Assembly: GCA_035253685.1 (NCBI GenBank)
Contig: DATFBR010000202.1
Span: 1 to 30,362 of the forward strand
Reading direction: 5' to 3'
Length of the DNA: 30,362 nt
DNA from: DASRTE01 sp035253685
GTDB taxonomy: Bacteria > Actinomycetota > Actinomycetes > Jiangellales > Jiangellaceae
In this document: positions 22,385 to 30,362 of the stretch, piece after piece
How positions within the stretch are numbered: position 1 is the stretch's first letter
Layout of the letters: each line of letters opens with the position of its first letter
Notes under the pieces: model-generated
The model's database searches: none
Told to the model about the DNA's origin: nothing
What the model saw: the letters and a program-made list of their open reading frames with translations, nothing else
Program-made: the position numbers and the translations under genes

Positions 22385-23115
22385 GACCCGGTTCCGGGCC
22401 CGCGCAGCCACACCAGGCCGGCGAAGCGGCCCGTCATGTGGTCACGGCGGTACGAGAAGAGACGGGAGTCCTCCACAGTGCAGCCTTCCAGCGTTAGCAC
22501 GTCGACGCCTGCTCGCCGGAGCTGGGCCGCCACGCCGGCGGACACGTCGAGGGCCGGAGCGCCAGCGCGGGTGGTGGCCCACGAGGCGGGCTCCTCGCCG
22601 CCGACCGCGGCGCGCATGTCCGCCGGTACCTCGTAGCACCGCCCGCAGACAGACGGGCCTATCCAGGCCGTGATGCCGGCCGCCCCGAGCCTTCGCATCG
22701 CGGCCAGCGCGGCCGGCACGACACCGTCGACCATGCCCCGGCGTCCGGCGTGAGCGACTCCGACGACGCCGGCGACCGGATCGGCCAACAGCACGGGTAC
22801 GCAGTCGGCCACCAGGACCGCCAACCCCAGACCGGTTGCCCGCGTGACCATGGCATCGACCCGGGGCGTGGGTCCGCTCCACGGTCCGTCGACGGTGGCG
22901 ACGTCGGCGCCGTGGACCTGACTCGCGTACAGGACGTGATCGACGGGCAGGCCGACCCGATCTGCCAGTCGTCGACGGTTCTCGGCGACGTGCTCCGGCG
23001 CGTCGCCCACGTGTCCACCGAGGTTCAGCTCGGCGAACGCCCCACCGCTGACACCGCCGAACCGGTCGGTGAGCGCGAATCGGGCAGCACCGAGCGCCTC
23101 GTCGTGCCGCAGCAC
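22381..23115 (-). CDS. pgeF: YfiH/YlmD-family purine nucleosidase-type protein (PgeF, laccase domain)
   Basis: The 244-residue protein has the CNF1/YfiH fold. The metal site is His68 in YASQVHGADV, Cys105 in VADCVPVLLADP and His122 in GVAHAGRRGMVDGVV. LTDRFGGVS, IGPSVCGRCYEV and DSRLFSYRRD are family blocks. Members were once called polyphenol oxidases; in E. coli the protein edits mis-incorporated serine in peptidoglycan precursors (PgeF), and others act on purine nucleosides. GTG 23115 shares one base with the ftsZ stop (TAGTG). Confidence 0.92.
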   Translation of the reverse strand: MLRHDEALGAARFALTDRFGGVSGGAFAELNLGGHVGDAPEHVAENRRRLADRVGLPVDHVLYASQVHGADVATVDGPWSGPTPRVDAMVTRATGLGLAVLVADCVPVLLADPVAGVVGVAHAGRRGMVDGVVPAALAAMRRLGAAGITAWIGPSVCGRCYEVPADMRAAVGGEEPASWATTRAGAPALDVSAGVAAQLRRAGVDVLTLEGCTVEDSRLFSYRRDHMTGRFAGLVWLRGPGTGS

Positions 23116-24308
23116 TACTTGAGGAAGTCGGGAACGTCGAGGTCGTCGTCGGACGGAGGGACGATACGCCGGGGCTCGCGCGACGCCGTCGGCGTGGTCA
23201 CCATTGCCTCCTCGCGGGCGGGCATCTCGGCTCCGTCGGACGCCGGCGCCGCAGCGGCGGCCCCCGCGCCGTCGACCGAGTGTGCGGGCGACCCGTCCGC
23301 CGTCTCGGCCGACGGGATCGAGATCGACCGGCGCAGCGATCCGAGCTCGCGGCGCTTGGGCGTGCCACCGTCGAAGCCCGCGGCGATGACCGTGACCCGG
23401 ACCTCGTCGCCGAGCGCGTCGTCGATCACCGCGCCGAAGATGATGTTGGCCTCCTCGTGCGCCGCCTGCGCCACCAGGTTGGCCGCCTCGTTGATCTCGA
23501 AAAGGCCCAGGTCGGAACCGCCGGAGACCGACAGCAGCACACCGTGCGCACCCTCGATGCTCTGCTCGAGGAGCGGGCTGGAGATCGCCATCTCCGCGGC
23601 GGCGACCGCGCGGTCCTCACCCCGCGCCGAGCCGATGCCCATCAGCGCCGAGCCCGCGTTGCTCATGACGGACTTGACATCGGCGAAGTCGAGGTTGATC
23701 AGGCCGGGTGTGGTGATGAGATCGGTGATGCCCTGGACCCCGGACAGGAGTACCTGGTCGGCGCTCTTGAACGCGTCGAGCACGCTGACCTGGCGGTCGC
23801 TGATCGACAGCAGCCGGTCGTTGGGAATCACGATCAGGGTGTCGACCTCCTCGCGGAGGCCCTCGATGCCGGCGTCGGCCTGCGCGGCCCGTCGCTTGCC
23901 CTCGAACATGAACGGCCGCGTGACCACGCCGATGGTCAACGCGCCCAGCGATCGGGCGATTCGTGCGACGACCGGCGCGCCGCCGGTGCCGGTGCCGCCG
24001 CCCTCGCCGGCGGTGACGAACACCATGTCGGCACCCTTGAGGACCTCTTCGATCTCCTCGGCATGGTCCTCGGACGCCTTCCGGCCCACGTCGGGATTCG
24101 CGCCGGCACCCAGACCACGGGTCAGGTCGCGGCCGACGTCGAGCTTGACGTCGGCATCGCTCATCAGCAGCGCTTGCGCATCGGTGTTGATCGCGATGAA
24201 CTCGACGCCCTTCAGGCCGACCTCGATCATGCGATTCACGGCGTTCACTCCGCCGCCACCGATGCCGACGACCTTGATCACCGCGAGGTAGTTCTGCGGA
24301 GCAGTCAC
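23115..24308 (-). CDS. ftsZ: Cell division GTPase FtsZ
   Basis: The 397-residue tubulin homologue forms the Z ring. The nucleotide-binding parts are KVVGIGGGGVNAVNRM (12-27) and the tubulin signature GGGTGTGGAP (103-112). The T7 synergy loop is NLDFADVKSVM (about 203-213). A variable Ala/Pro linker and the conserved C-terminal peptide DLDVPDFLK, the docking site for SepF and others, end the protein. The start is GTG 24308 (VTAPQNYLAVIKV) with AGAGGG 8 nt upstream. The 29-residue extension to 24395 overlaps the regulatory region and was rejected. Confidence 0.98.
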   Translation of the reverse strand: MTAPQNYLAVIKVVGIGGGGVNAVNRMIEVGLKGVEFIAINTDAQALLMSDADVKLDVGRDLTRGLGAGANPDVGRKASEDHAEEIEEVLKGADMVFVTAGEGGGTGTGGAPVVARIARSLGALTIGVVTRPFMFEGKRRAAQADAGIEGLREEVDTLIVIPNDRLLSISDRQVSVLDAFKSADQVLLSGVQGITDLITTPGLINLDFADVKSVMSNAGSALMGIGSARGEDRAVAAAEMAISSPLLEQSIEGAHGVLLSVSGGSDLGLFEINEAANLVAQAAHEEANIIFGAVIDDALGDEVRVTVIAAGFDGGTPKRRELGSLRRSISIPSAETADGSPAHSVDGAGAAAAAPASDGAEMPAREEAMVTTPTASREPRRIVPPSDDDLDVPDFLK

Positions 24309-24528
24309 GTCGCGTCCCTCTCGCTCGTCCGTCCCCCCACCGGTGCGGCCAAGGTGGGCCCTGTCCTGAACCCTCACCCTCAAGTTGAGCTTCATAGTTA
24401 TGTCAACCTGAGTGCTATGTGCAGAACGCTAGGTGGGTGCCCCGGCCCGGCTGCGCAGACACGCCGGGCGAGCCGTGATCGACATCCCGCAGTCGTGGCG
24501 CACCGAATACGAGCGGCCGGCTGAGGGG
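24309..24528. other. ftsZ upstream region
   Basis: No credible gene lies in these 220 bp. On the minus strand it carries a perfect TTGACA (24401-24406) within AGGTTGACATAACTATG and an 11-bp dyad CTCAACTTGAG (24379-24389). The stretch is AT-richer than its surroundings. It probably holds one or more ftsZ promoters. Confidence 0.6.
24379..24406 (-). promoter_or_regulatory. Candidate ftsZ promoter element and dyad
   Basis: TTGACA at 24401-24406 is a perfect -35 match. No clear -10 lies 16-18 nt further on; that position falls on the dyad CTCAA-C-TTGAG (24379-24389). Overlap of a dyad with the -10 position would suit a repressor or activator site, but this is inference. Confidence 0.4.
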
Positions 24529-25047
24529 TTACTCGCCGGTCTGGCCGTCGATGAGCTCCCGGACGAGGTCGAGATGCCCGTTGTGCCGGGCCGTCTCCTC
24601 GATCATGTGCACGAGGACCCACCGCATGGTCGCGTGCCGGCCGTCACGCGCCGGCGCGGCCGCGAGGTCGTCGAGCTGCATCGACGCAGCTATCTTCCGC
24701 GACCGGTCGCACTGCCGGGAGTAGACGTCCAGCAGGCTCTCGAGCGTGTCGCCGCCGGCATGCTCGAAGTCGGCGTCGGGGTTCTCGTCAGTCCACGGCA
24801 CCGGCAGCCCGGTCTCCCCGGCCAGCCGCACGCGGAACCAGCTCTGCTCCACGTAGCCGAGGTGCTTCACGATGCCCGCGGCCGACGTCAACGACGGCAC
24901 GAACCGCCGCCATGCGTCGTCCTCGGAAAGGCCGGCGACCTTGAGGTGGACGGTCGCCCGGTGGTAGTCGAGGAACTCGGTCAGCGTCGAGCGCTCGTCG
25001 AGGTCGTACGCGGGATAGTGGCGCGGCGGCACGGTGGGCGTGGTCAT
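24529..25047 (-). CDS. DinB-like (DUF664) family protein
   Basis: The 172-residue protein is a four-helix DinB/DUF664 member. Family motifs are STLTEFLDYHRATVHLKVAGLSEDDAWRR, TSAAGIVKHLGYVEQSWFR with the first metal-type His, and WVLVHMIEETARHNGHLDLVRELIDGQTG with HMIEETARHNGH supplying the other two His. Such proteins often act as metal-dependent thiol transferases or related enzymes; the substrate is unknown. The start ATG 25047 lies 17 nt after the ftsQ stop, so it may be cotranscribed with ftsQ; its ribosome site is weak. It lies between ftsQ and ftsZ, which are usually neighbours. Confidence 0.85.
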   Translation of the reverse strand: MTTPTVPPRHYPAYDLDERSTLTEFLDYHRATVHLKVAGLSEDDAWRRFVPSLTSAAGIVKHLGYVEQSWFRVRLAGETGLPVPWTDENPDADFEHAGGDTLESLLDVYSRQCDRSRKIAASMQLDDLAAAPARDGRHATMRWVLVHMIEETARHNGHLDLVRELIDGQTGE

Positions 25048-25064
25048 AGCCCGATCATCGCAGG

Positions 25065-25817
25065 CTAGGGGACGATCGCCGGTCGCTCCGGGGCGGACAC
25101 GTCGTAGATCGAGGCCTCCTGGTCCAGGAGCGCCAACAAGACCTCGGCCTTGCGATCGGCGAGCTCGGGCCTCCCCCACCGCACGGTGGCCCCATCGACG
25201 AGCTCGATGCGGACGTCGGCCTCGCTCTCGGCGCTCACGGCTTCGACCAGGTCGCGCAGGCCGGCGGGCAACCCGGCGAGGACCGCCACGCCAGCCGCCC
25301 GGGTGGCACCCGCAGCGGCGTCGACCGGGGCTTCGAGCACGGGTAGATCCGCCGGCTGCTCCACGGCTGCACCGAACAGGACGCCGGACGCGTCGACCAG
25401 CCACCACGTGTCGGCGTCCGTGATCGCGGCCGCGGCGACCCGGGGCGTCACGGAGATCACCACCGTCCGCGGCCACGACCGCGCCACCGACACCGAGGCC
25501 AGCTCCGGCAGGTCGCGGACCCGCGCAGCCATCGCTTCGGTGTCGACGCGGACCAGCGGGTCGCCGAGTGGCGCGTCGGCGACTTGTTCCACCACGCCGG
25601 CCAACTCACCGTCGGCGCCCTCCACGCGTACCGTCTCGAGCGCCATGACCTCCGACCAGCCGACCAGCCACACGACGCCGGCGACCGCGGCCACGGCCAT
25701 CGACCCCGCCAGCACGGCCAGCACCTGACGTACGCGTCGGCGACGCCTGCGGGCGCTGAACCGGGACGCGGTCGCGGACGACCGTCGGCTGGACGTCGCC
25801 GTCCGCGACCCGCTCAC
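25065..25817 (-). CDS. ftsQ: Cell division protein FtsQ
   Basis: The 250-residue protein has a basic cytoplasmic N-terminus (SRTATSSRRSSATASRFSAR, RRRRRVRQ), one transmembrane helix (about 32-52, VLAVLAGSMAVAAVAGVVWLV) and a POTRA domain (about 55-125: ALETVRVEGADGELAGVVEQVADAPLGDPLVRVD). The beta domain follows, with SWPRTVVISVTPRVAAAAI and WWLVDASGVLF. FtsQ bridges early and late divisome proteins. GTG 25817 overlaps the murC stop as GTGA. No murB or ddl lies between murC and ftsQ. Confidence 0.93.
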   Translation of the reverse strand: MSGSRTATSSRRSSATASRFSARRRRRRVRQVLAVLAGSMAVAAVAGVVWLVGWSEVMALETVRVEGADGELAGVVEQVADAPLGDPLVRVDTEAMAARVRDLPELASVSVARSWPRTVVISVTPRVAAAAITDADTWWLVDASGVLFGAAVEQPADLPVLEAPVDAAAGATRAAGVAVLAGLPAGLRDLVEAVSAESEADVRIELVDGATVRWGRPELADRKAEVLLALLDQEASIYDVSAPERPAIVP

Positions 25818-27238
25818 GTGCCGTGCCCCGCCGGCTCGCGGTCGAGGATCTCCAGGATCTCCGGCCCGATCAACGTGACGTCGCCGGCACCGAAGGTGAA
25901 CACCACGTCGCCCGGTCGCAGCCGGGCCGCGGTCACCAGCGGCACCGCGGACCAGGACGGCTCGTAGGTCACCAGCTCCGGCGGCAGCGGCACGGAGGAC
26001 GCCACGAGCGCACCGGTGACGCCGGGCTCCGGATCCTCCCGAGCGGCGTAGACGTCCATGACGATCACCTCGTCGGCGGCGCCCAGCGCCTTCCCGAACT
26101 CCGTGGCGAAGATACGGGTGCGGCTGAACAGGTGGGGTTGAAACACCGCGACCACCCGGCCCTCGCCCGCCAGCGGGCGCGCCGCGGTGAGCACGGCGGC
26201 GACCTCGGTCGGGTGGTGGGCGTAGTCGTCGTACACCCACACTCCGCCGGCGTAGCCCTTGAGCTCGAACCGGCGCCGTGTTCCGGTGAACCCGGCCAGG
26301 CCGTCCCGCAGACCGGCGCTGGGGAAGCCGAGGCCGACGCCGGCGGTGAACGCAGCCGACGCGTTGAGAGCGTTGTGCCGGCCGGGCAGACGCAATGCCA
26401 CCCGGCCCTGGCGGCGCCCCCGGGCCACGAGCTCGAACGACACGCTGGAGCCGGTCAGGTCGATCTCCGCCACGCGCACGTCGGCGTCGGATGCCTCGCC
26501 GTAGGTGCGTACGTCGATGCCGCGTGCCCGGGCCCGCTCGCCGAGCGCTCGCGAGCCGGGGTCGTCGGCGCAGGTCACGAGGAAGCCCGTGACCCGTGCG
26601 GCGAACGCGTCGAAGGCCTTCGTGTAGGCCTCGACCGTGTGGAAGTTGTCCAGGTGGTCGGCCTCGACGTTGGTCACGATGGCCACCTCGGGGTCGTACG
26701 CGAGGAACGATCCGTCACTCTCGTCGGCCTCGGCGACGAACACCTCGCCGGTCCCGTTGTGGGCGTTGGCCCCGGACTCGTTGAGGTTGCCGCCGATCGC
26801 GAAGGACGGGTCGGCACCGCAGTGCTGGAGCGCGACGGTGAGCATCGAGGTGGTCGTCGTCTTCCCGTGCGTGCCGGTGACGGCGGCCGCTCGGCGTCCG
26901 GCCATGACCGAGGCCAGCGCCGCAGCCCGGGGCAGGACCCGCAGCCTGCGCCGGTGCGCCTCCACGACCTCCGGGTTCGACTCGCGGATGGCCGTGGACA
27001 CGACCACGGTGTCGGCGCCGTCGACCTGCTCGGCGGCATGGCCGACGTGGACCCGGGCGCCGATCGCCCGCAGACCGACCAGGACACTGGAGTCCTTGGC
27101 GTCGCTGCCGGAGACGGGAACGCCGCGCGAGAGCATGATCCGCGCGATACCGCTCATGCCCGCGCCGCCGATTCCGACGAAGTGCACCCTGCCGAGCTCG
27201 TCCGCCGAGAGCACCCGCTCGGGGGGCGCGACGATCAC
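25814..27238 (-). CDS. murC: UDP-N-acetylmuramate--L-alanine ligase MurC
   Basis: The 474-residue Mur ligase adds L-Ala to UDP-MurNAc. Domains: an N-terminal Rossmann-like UDP-binding part (VHFVGIGGAGMSGIARIMLSRG), a central ATPase with P-loop GTHGKTTTTSML and EADESDGSFL, NVEADHLDNF, and a C-terminal part with PGRHNALNASAA, RRFELKG, VYDDYAHHPTEV and FQPHLFSRT. Two GTG codons are adjacent. GTG 27238 is preferred, since GGAGG lies 6 nt upstream and it forms GTGA with the murG stop; GTG 27241 is too close to the site. Confidence 0.96.
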   Translation of the reverse strand: MIVAPPERVLSADELGRVHFVGIGGAGMSGIARIMLSRGVPVSGSDAKDSSVLVGLRAIGARVHVGHAAEQVDGADTVVVSTAIRESNPEVVEAHRRRLRVLPRAAALASVMAGRRAAAVTGTHGKTTTTSMLTVALQHCGADPSFAIGGNLNESGANAHNGTGEVFVAEADESDGSFLAYDPEVAIVTNVEADHLDNFHTVEAYTKAFDAFAARVTGFLVTCADDPGSRALGERARARGIDVRTYGEASDADVRVAEIDLTGSSVSFELVARGRRQGRVALRLPGRHNALNASAAFTAGVGLGFPSAGLRDGLAGFTGTRRRFELKGYAGGVWVYDDYAHHPTEVAAVLTAARPLAGEGRVVAVFQPHLFSRTRIFATEFGKALGAADEVIVMDVYAAREDPEPGVTGALVASSVPLPPELVTYEPSWSAVPLVTAARLRPGDVVFTFGAGDVTLIGPEILEILDREPAGHGT

Positions 27239-28338
27239 CACGAACCTCCGTTGCTGCGTCTCCCGGCCGCCGCACGGCGGACCATCGCCGCGAGGCGGTC
27301 ATCGGCGTCGCGCCGGCCGAGGGCGGCGGCTGCTTCCGCCATTGCGGCCAGCCGGTGGCGTGCCGCCATCAGGGAGGGTACGTGGTCACCTACCCAGCCC
27401 GCGGTCAGGGCGGCATCGTCGACCATCAGGCCGCCGCCGGCCTCGACCACGGGCGTCGCGTTCAGCCGCTGTTCGCCGTTCCCGTGCGGGAGCGGGACGT
27501 ACACGGCGGGCAGCCCCACCGCGGCCAGTTCGGCGCAGGTGATCGCGCCGGCACGGCACAACGCCAGGTCGGCCGCCGCATAGGCGCGCTCCATCCGCTC
27601 GAGGTAGGGGACGACCACGTACGGCACGTCGCCGTCGGAGGAGGCCACGGTCCCCTCCTTTCCGCTGCCCACGGCATGCAGCACCTGGATGCCGGCGGTC
27701 CCGAGCGCGCCGGCCGCGCCGCCCACGGCGGTGTTGATCCGGCGTGCGCCCTGGCTGCCGCCGAACGCCAGCAGGGTCGGCAGCGAGGGCCGCAGCCCGA
27801 AGCCCGCCCGCGCCTCGGACTGCAGCGCGGGCCGGTTCAGGGTCGCCACCGACCGCCGCAGCGGGATGCCCACGTGTTCCGCGTGCGGCAGCCGGACGGC
27901 CGGGGAGGCAACGGCGACGTGCCGGGTCAGCCGCGCTCCGATCTGGTTCGCGAGCCCGGGTCGCGCGTTGGCCTCATGGACGACGATCGGGACGTGCAGC
28001 CGCCGTGCGGCGAGGTAGGCAGGCAGCGCCACGTATCCGCCGAAGCCCACCACGACGTCGGCCTGCCAACCACGCAGGATCTCCGCCGTGCGCGCGACGG
28101 ACTCGCGCAACCGCATCGGCAGGCGGAGCAGCTCGACGGACGGGCGACGGGGCAATGGCACCGCCGGGACCAGCGCCAGTTCGTACCCGCGCTCCGGAAC
28201 GAGGCGGGACTCCAACCCGCGGGTCGTGCCGAGCGCGGTGATCTCGACCGCCGGATCGTACCGGCGCAGCGCATCGGCCGTGGCGAGTGCGGGCTCGATG
28301 TGACCCGCGGTACCGCCGCCGGCGAGCACCACGCGCAC
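27235..28338 (-). CDS. murG: Lipid II synthase MurG (GlcNAc transferase)
   Basis: The 367-residue GT28 glycosyltransferase adds GlcNAc to lipid I on the inner face of the membrane. Visible motifs are VVLAGGGTAGHIEPALA (G loop 1), VVGFGGYVALPAYLAA (G loop 2), VHEANARPGLANQ, LLAFGGSQGARRIN (G loop 3) and DLALCRAGAITCAELAAVGLPAVYVPLPHGNGEQRLNA at the donor site. Its GTG shares one base with the ftsW stop (TAGTG). Confidence 0.96.
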   Translation of the reverse strand: MRVVLAGGGTAGHIEPALATADALRRYDPAVEITALGTTRGLESRLVPERGYELALVPAVPLPRRPSVELLRLPMRLRESVARTAEILRGWQADVVVGFGGYVALPAYLAARRLHVPIVVHEANARPGLANQIGARLTRHVAVASPAVRLPHAEHVGIPLRRSVATLNRPALQSEARAGFGLRPSLPTLLAFGGSQGARRINTAVGGAAGALGTAGIQVLHAVGSGKEGTVASSDGDVPYVVVPYLERMERAYAAADLALCRAGAITCAELAAVGLPAVYVPLPHGNGEQRLNATPVVEAGGGLMVDDAALTAGWVGDHVPSLMAARHRLAAMAEAAAALGRRDADDRLAAMVRRAAAGRRSNGGSW

Positions 28339-29576
28339 TAGATGGTCACTCCTCCCCGGTCGCGCCGCGCGGCGCGTACGCGCCGACGCGCCGCGAGCGC
28401 CTCTCGCGCCCCGGGCTCCTCCTTTGCGAAGGACACCAGCATCGCGATCGCGATCAGCATCGGGACGAGCGCGGAGCCTCCGTAGGAGACCAGTGGCAGC
28501 GGCACGCCGACGATCGGCAGCACCGCCAGGACGCTACCCATGTTGACCAAGGCCTGAACCAGCAGCCAGGCGGTGATGCCGGTGGCGGCGAGGCGGACGA
28601 ACGGGTCACGGGCGTTCCATGCGATCCGGATGCCCGCGTAGCCGAGCACGAGGAACAGGACGACGACCATCAGCGTGCCCGGCAGCCCGAGCTCCTCGCC
28701 GATGATGGCGAGGATGAAGTCGGTGTGTGCCTCGGGCAGCCCGCCCCACTTCTCCACGCTGCCCCCGAGCCCGCGTCCCCACCACCCGCCGCCACTGAAT
28801 GCGTAGATCGAGTGGGCCGCCTGGAAGGTCCGGTCATCGACGTCGGCGAACGGGTCGAGGAACAGCCGCACCCGGTCGAGCCGGTGCTCGGCGGACGTCA
28901 CGAAGTAGGCACCGATGACCGCGACCGTGCCCACGGCCAGGCTGAACAGCCACGTCGGTACACCGACGACCCAGAGCAGGCCGAGCACGACCGCCATGAG
29001 CACGGCGGCGGTGCCGAGGTCACCCTGCCCGACCGTCAGGGCGACGACCACCGCGGCGACCGGGACGAACGGCATCGTCAGGTGTCTCCACTGCCGCAGC
29101 AGCCGGCCCTTGTGCGCGAACACCGCCGCCCCCCACAGCACGAGGCCCAGCTTGGCCAGCTCGGAGGGTTGGATGCGGAAGGGGCCGCCGAACTCGATCC
29201 AGTTCTGGTTGCCGCTGACCGAGACGCTGAGCCCCGGCACGTAGGTCAGGGCGAGCAACACCACGGCGAGGACGAGCAGCGGCAGGCCGAGGCGCCGCAG
29301 CATCCGCGGCGACGTCCGGGCGGCCAGGAAGGCCAGGGGCAGGGCGGCCAGCACCCACGCCGCCTGCCGAGCGACGATGTAGTACGACGAGCCGTGGAAG
29401 CGCAGCGAGTACACGCTGGACGCAGAGAACACCATCACCAACCCGAGCACGAGCAGCAGGCCGGCCGAGCCGAGCACGAGATGGTACGAAGCGAGCGGCC
29501 GGCGCAGCATCCGCCCGACGGCGGCGAGCCAGGCGGCGGGAAGCGAGCGCGGCAGGCGGTCAGCGCTGGTGGCCAT
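28338..29576 (-). CDS. ftsW: Septal peptidoglycan glycosyltransferase FtsW (SEDS family)
   Basis: The 412-residue polytopic membrane protein has about ten hydrophobic segments. SEDS signatures are VFSASSVYS, GNQNWIEFGGPFRIQPSELAKLGLVLWGA, VGQGDLGTAAVL, GRGLGGSVEKWGGLPEAHTDFILAIIGEELGLPG and GVPLPLVSYGGSALV. FtsW polymerises lipid II with its partner class B PBP. The C-terminus is a basic cytoplasmic tail (EEPGAREALAARRRVRAARRDRGG). ATG 29576 overlaps the 3' end of murD by 17 nt. The upstream extension to 29747 reads through murD in the wrong frame. Confidence 0.96.
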   Translation of the reverse strand: MATSADRLPRSLPAAWLAAVGRMLRRPLASYHLVLGSAGLLLVLGLVMVFSASSVYSLRFHGSSYYIVARQAAWVLAALPLAFLAARTSPRMLRRLGLPLLVLAVVLLALTYVPGLSVSVSGNQNWIEFGGPFRIQPSELAKLGLVLWGAAVFAHKGRLLRQWRHLTMPFVPVAAVVVALTVGQGDLGTAAVLMAVVLGLLWVVGVPTWLFSLAVGTVAVIGAYFVTSAEHRLDRVRLFLDPFADVDDRTFQAAHSIYAFSGGGWWGRGLGGSVEKWGGLPEAHTDFILAIIGEELGLPGTLMVVVLFLVLGYAGIRIAWNARDPFVRLAATGITAWLLVQALVNMGSVLAVLPIVGVPLPLVSYGGSALVPMLIAIAMLVSFAKEEPGAREALAARRRVRAARRDRGGVTI

Positions 29577-30362
29577 GACGCCGCACGGCCGCGGCGAAGG
29601 CGTCGCCCCTCGCGGCGTAGTTGGCGAACATGTCCATGGACGCGCACGCCGGCGCGAGCAGCACGGTGCTCCCGGGCCGGGCGAGCGAAGCCGCTGCGGC
29701 CACCACGTGGTCCATGACTTCATTGTCGGTTCCCCGGACTTCGACAACGGGTACCTCGGGCGCGTGTCGCGCGAGTGCGTCGGCGAGCACGTCCCGGTCC
29801 GCGCCGATCAGCACGACCCCCCGCAGGCGGCCGGCCACGGCCCGGACCAGCCCGTCGAACTCGGCACCCTTGGCCAGGCCGCCGGCAACCCAGACCACGT
29901 CGTCGTAGGCCAGCAGGGACGCCTGCGCTGCGTGCGCGTTCGTGGCCTTCGAGTCGTCGACCCAGCTGACGTCGTCGACGGTCGCCACATGGGCGATCCG
30001 GTGCGGATCGGGGTGGAACGCCCGCAGCCCGTCGCGCACGGCCGCCGGTGGTACCCCGATCGAACGAGCCAGGGCCGCCGCGGCGAGTGCGTTCGCGACG
30101 TTGTGCGGAGCCGCCGGCGCGACGTCGTCGACCGACGCCATCTCGGCGGCGGAGGTCTGCCGGCCGGCGACGAACGCCCGGTCTGCGAGCACGCCGTCCA
30201 CGACGCCGACCATGCCGACCGCGGGGACGCCGAGCGTGAAGCCGATCGCACGGGCGCCCGCCGCGACCTCGGCGGCCCGCACCAGCCGCTCGGTCTCGGC
30301 ATCCTCCACGTTGTAGACGCAGGCGGTCTCGACACCGGTGTAGATCCGGCCCTTGTCACTCG
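29560..30362 (-). CDS. murD: UDP-N-acetylmuramoylalanine--D-glutamate ligase MurD (partial, 5' end beyond right edge)
   Basis: The frame is open to the right edge, giving about 266 C-terminal residues. It starts in the central domain (SDKGRIYTGVETACVYN; EDAETERLVRAAE). The glutamate ligase domain follows: AAPHNVANALAAAALARSIGV, FHPDPHRIAHVATVDDVSWVDDSKATN, VWVAGGLAKGAEF, VVLIGADRD, GSTVLLAPACASMDMFANYAARGDAF. The last block, SPA-x-S-x-D-x-F-x-x-Y-x-x-RG-like, is diagnostic for MurD. MurD adds D-Glu to UDP-MurNAc-L-Ala. The N-terminus and P-loop lie outside the window. Confidence 0.94.
   Translation of the reverse strand, partial: SDKGRIYTGVETACVYNVEDAETERLVRAAEVAAGARAIGFTLGVPAVGMVGVVDGVLADRAFVAGRQTSAAEMASVDDVAPAAPHNVANALAAAALARSIGVPPAAVRDGLRAFHPDPHRIAHVATVDDVSWVDDSKATNAHAAQASLLAYDDVVWVAGGLAKGAEFDGLVRAVAGRLRGVVLIGADRDVLADALARHAPEVPVVEVRGTDNEVMDHVVAAAASLARPGSTVLLAPACASMDMFANYAARGDAFAAAVRRHGHQR

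Noticed and set aside
22750..24291. A 513-codon Ser/Pro-rich frame on the plus strand
   Set aside because: It is antisense to ftsZ and pgeF; its composition mirrors their codon bias.

Overview
This window is chromosomal DNA from a high-GC actinobacterium. The gene order fits the conserved actinobacterial core: a dcw (division/cell wall) cluster of murD-ftsW-murG-murC-ftsQ-ftsZ, then pgeF-yggS-sepF-yggT-wag31, then ileS, a TraR/DksA-type gene, lspA, rluD, dnaE1 and a his operon. The same broad arrangement is known from Streptomyces and its relatives. Actinobacterial markers include PriA in place of a separate HisA, Wag31/DivIVA, SepF, a translational T-box on ileS, frequent GTG starts, and TANNNT -10 elements placed 7 nt before a GTG (leaderless mRNAs). 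I cannot name a genus. I see no insertion sequence, prophage, CRISPR array, tRNA or rRNA.

Layout, left to right. Most genes lie on the minus strand, so transcription mainly runs right to left. 1-569 is the 5' part of an ABC exporter. 803-7032 is a histidine operon, hisD-hisC-hisB-hisH-methyltransferase-priA-Rid-hisF, in which every junction overlaps by 1 or 4 nt. A ybaK-type deacylase (plus strand) diverges from hisD. 7593-11686 holds dnaE1 and a small membrane protein. 11911-13089 is an unusual unit: a leaderless Tyr/Phe leader peptide, a strong hairpin, and a fusion protein with a degenerate DAHP-synthase barrel followed by a chorismate mutase domain. 13147-15646 holds rluD, lspA and a TraR/DksA zinc-finger protein with a long histone-H1-like Lys/Ala tail. 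15740-15989 is a DUF167 gene broken by one extra base. 16026-19471 is ileS under a T-box. 19485-24308 holds wag31, yggT, sepF, yggS, pgeF and ftsZ, with a Zur-like regulator inserted on the plus strand. 24529-30362 holds a DinB-like gene, ftsQ, murC, murG, ftsW and the 3' part of murD.

How the genes work together. murD/murC/murG/ftsW make and export or polymerise peptidoglycan precursors for the FtsZ/SepF/FtsQ divisome. Wag31 directs polar growth. The his genes make histidine; PriA also serves tryptophan synthesis. The fusion protein lies on the Phe/Tyr branch and appears to be attenuated by Tyr/Phe supply.

The strongest candidate for something undescribed is the unit at 11838-13089. A pseudo-DAHP synthase has lost the recognisable metal and PEP ligands but is fused to a chorismate mutase with most signature residues intact. 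It sits behind its own Tyr-Phe-Ala-Phe attenuator. Secondary points are the methyltransferase and an Arg-less Rid protein embedded in the his operon, the frameshifted DUF167 gene, and the non-canonical insertions (Zur, DinB) in the division cluster.
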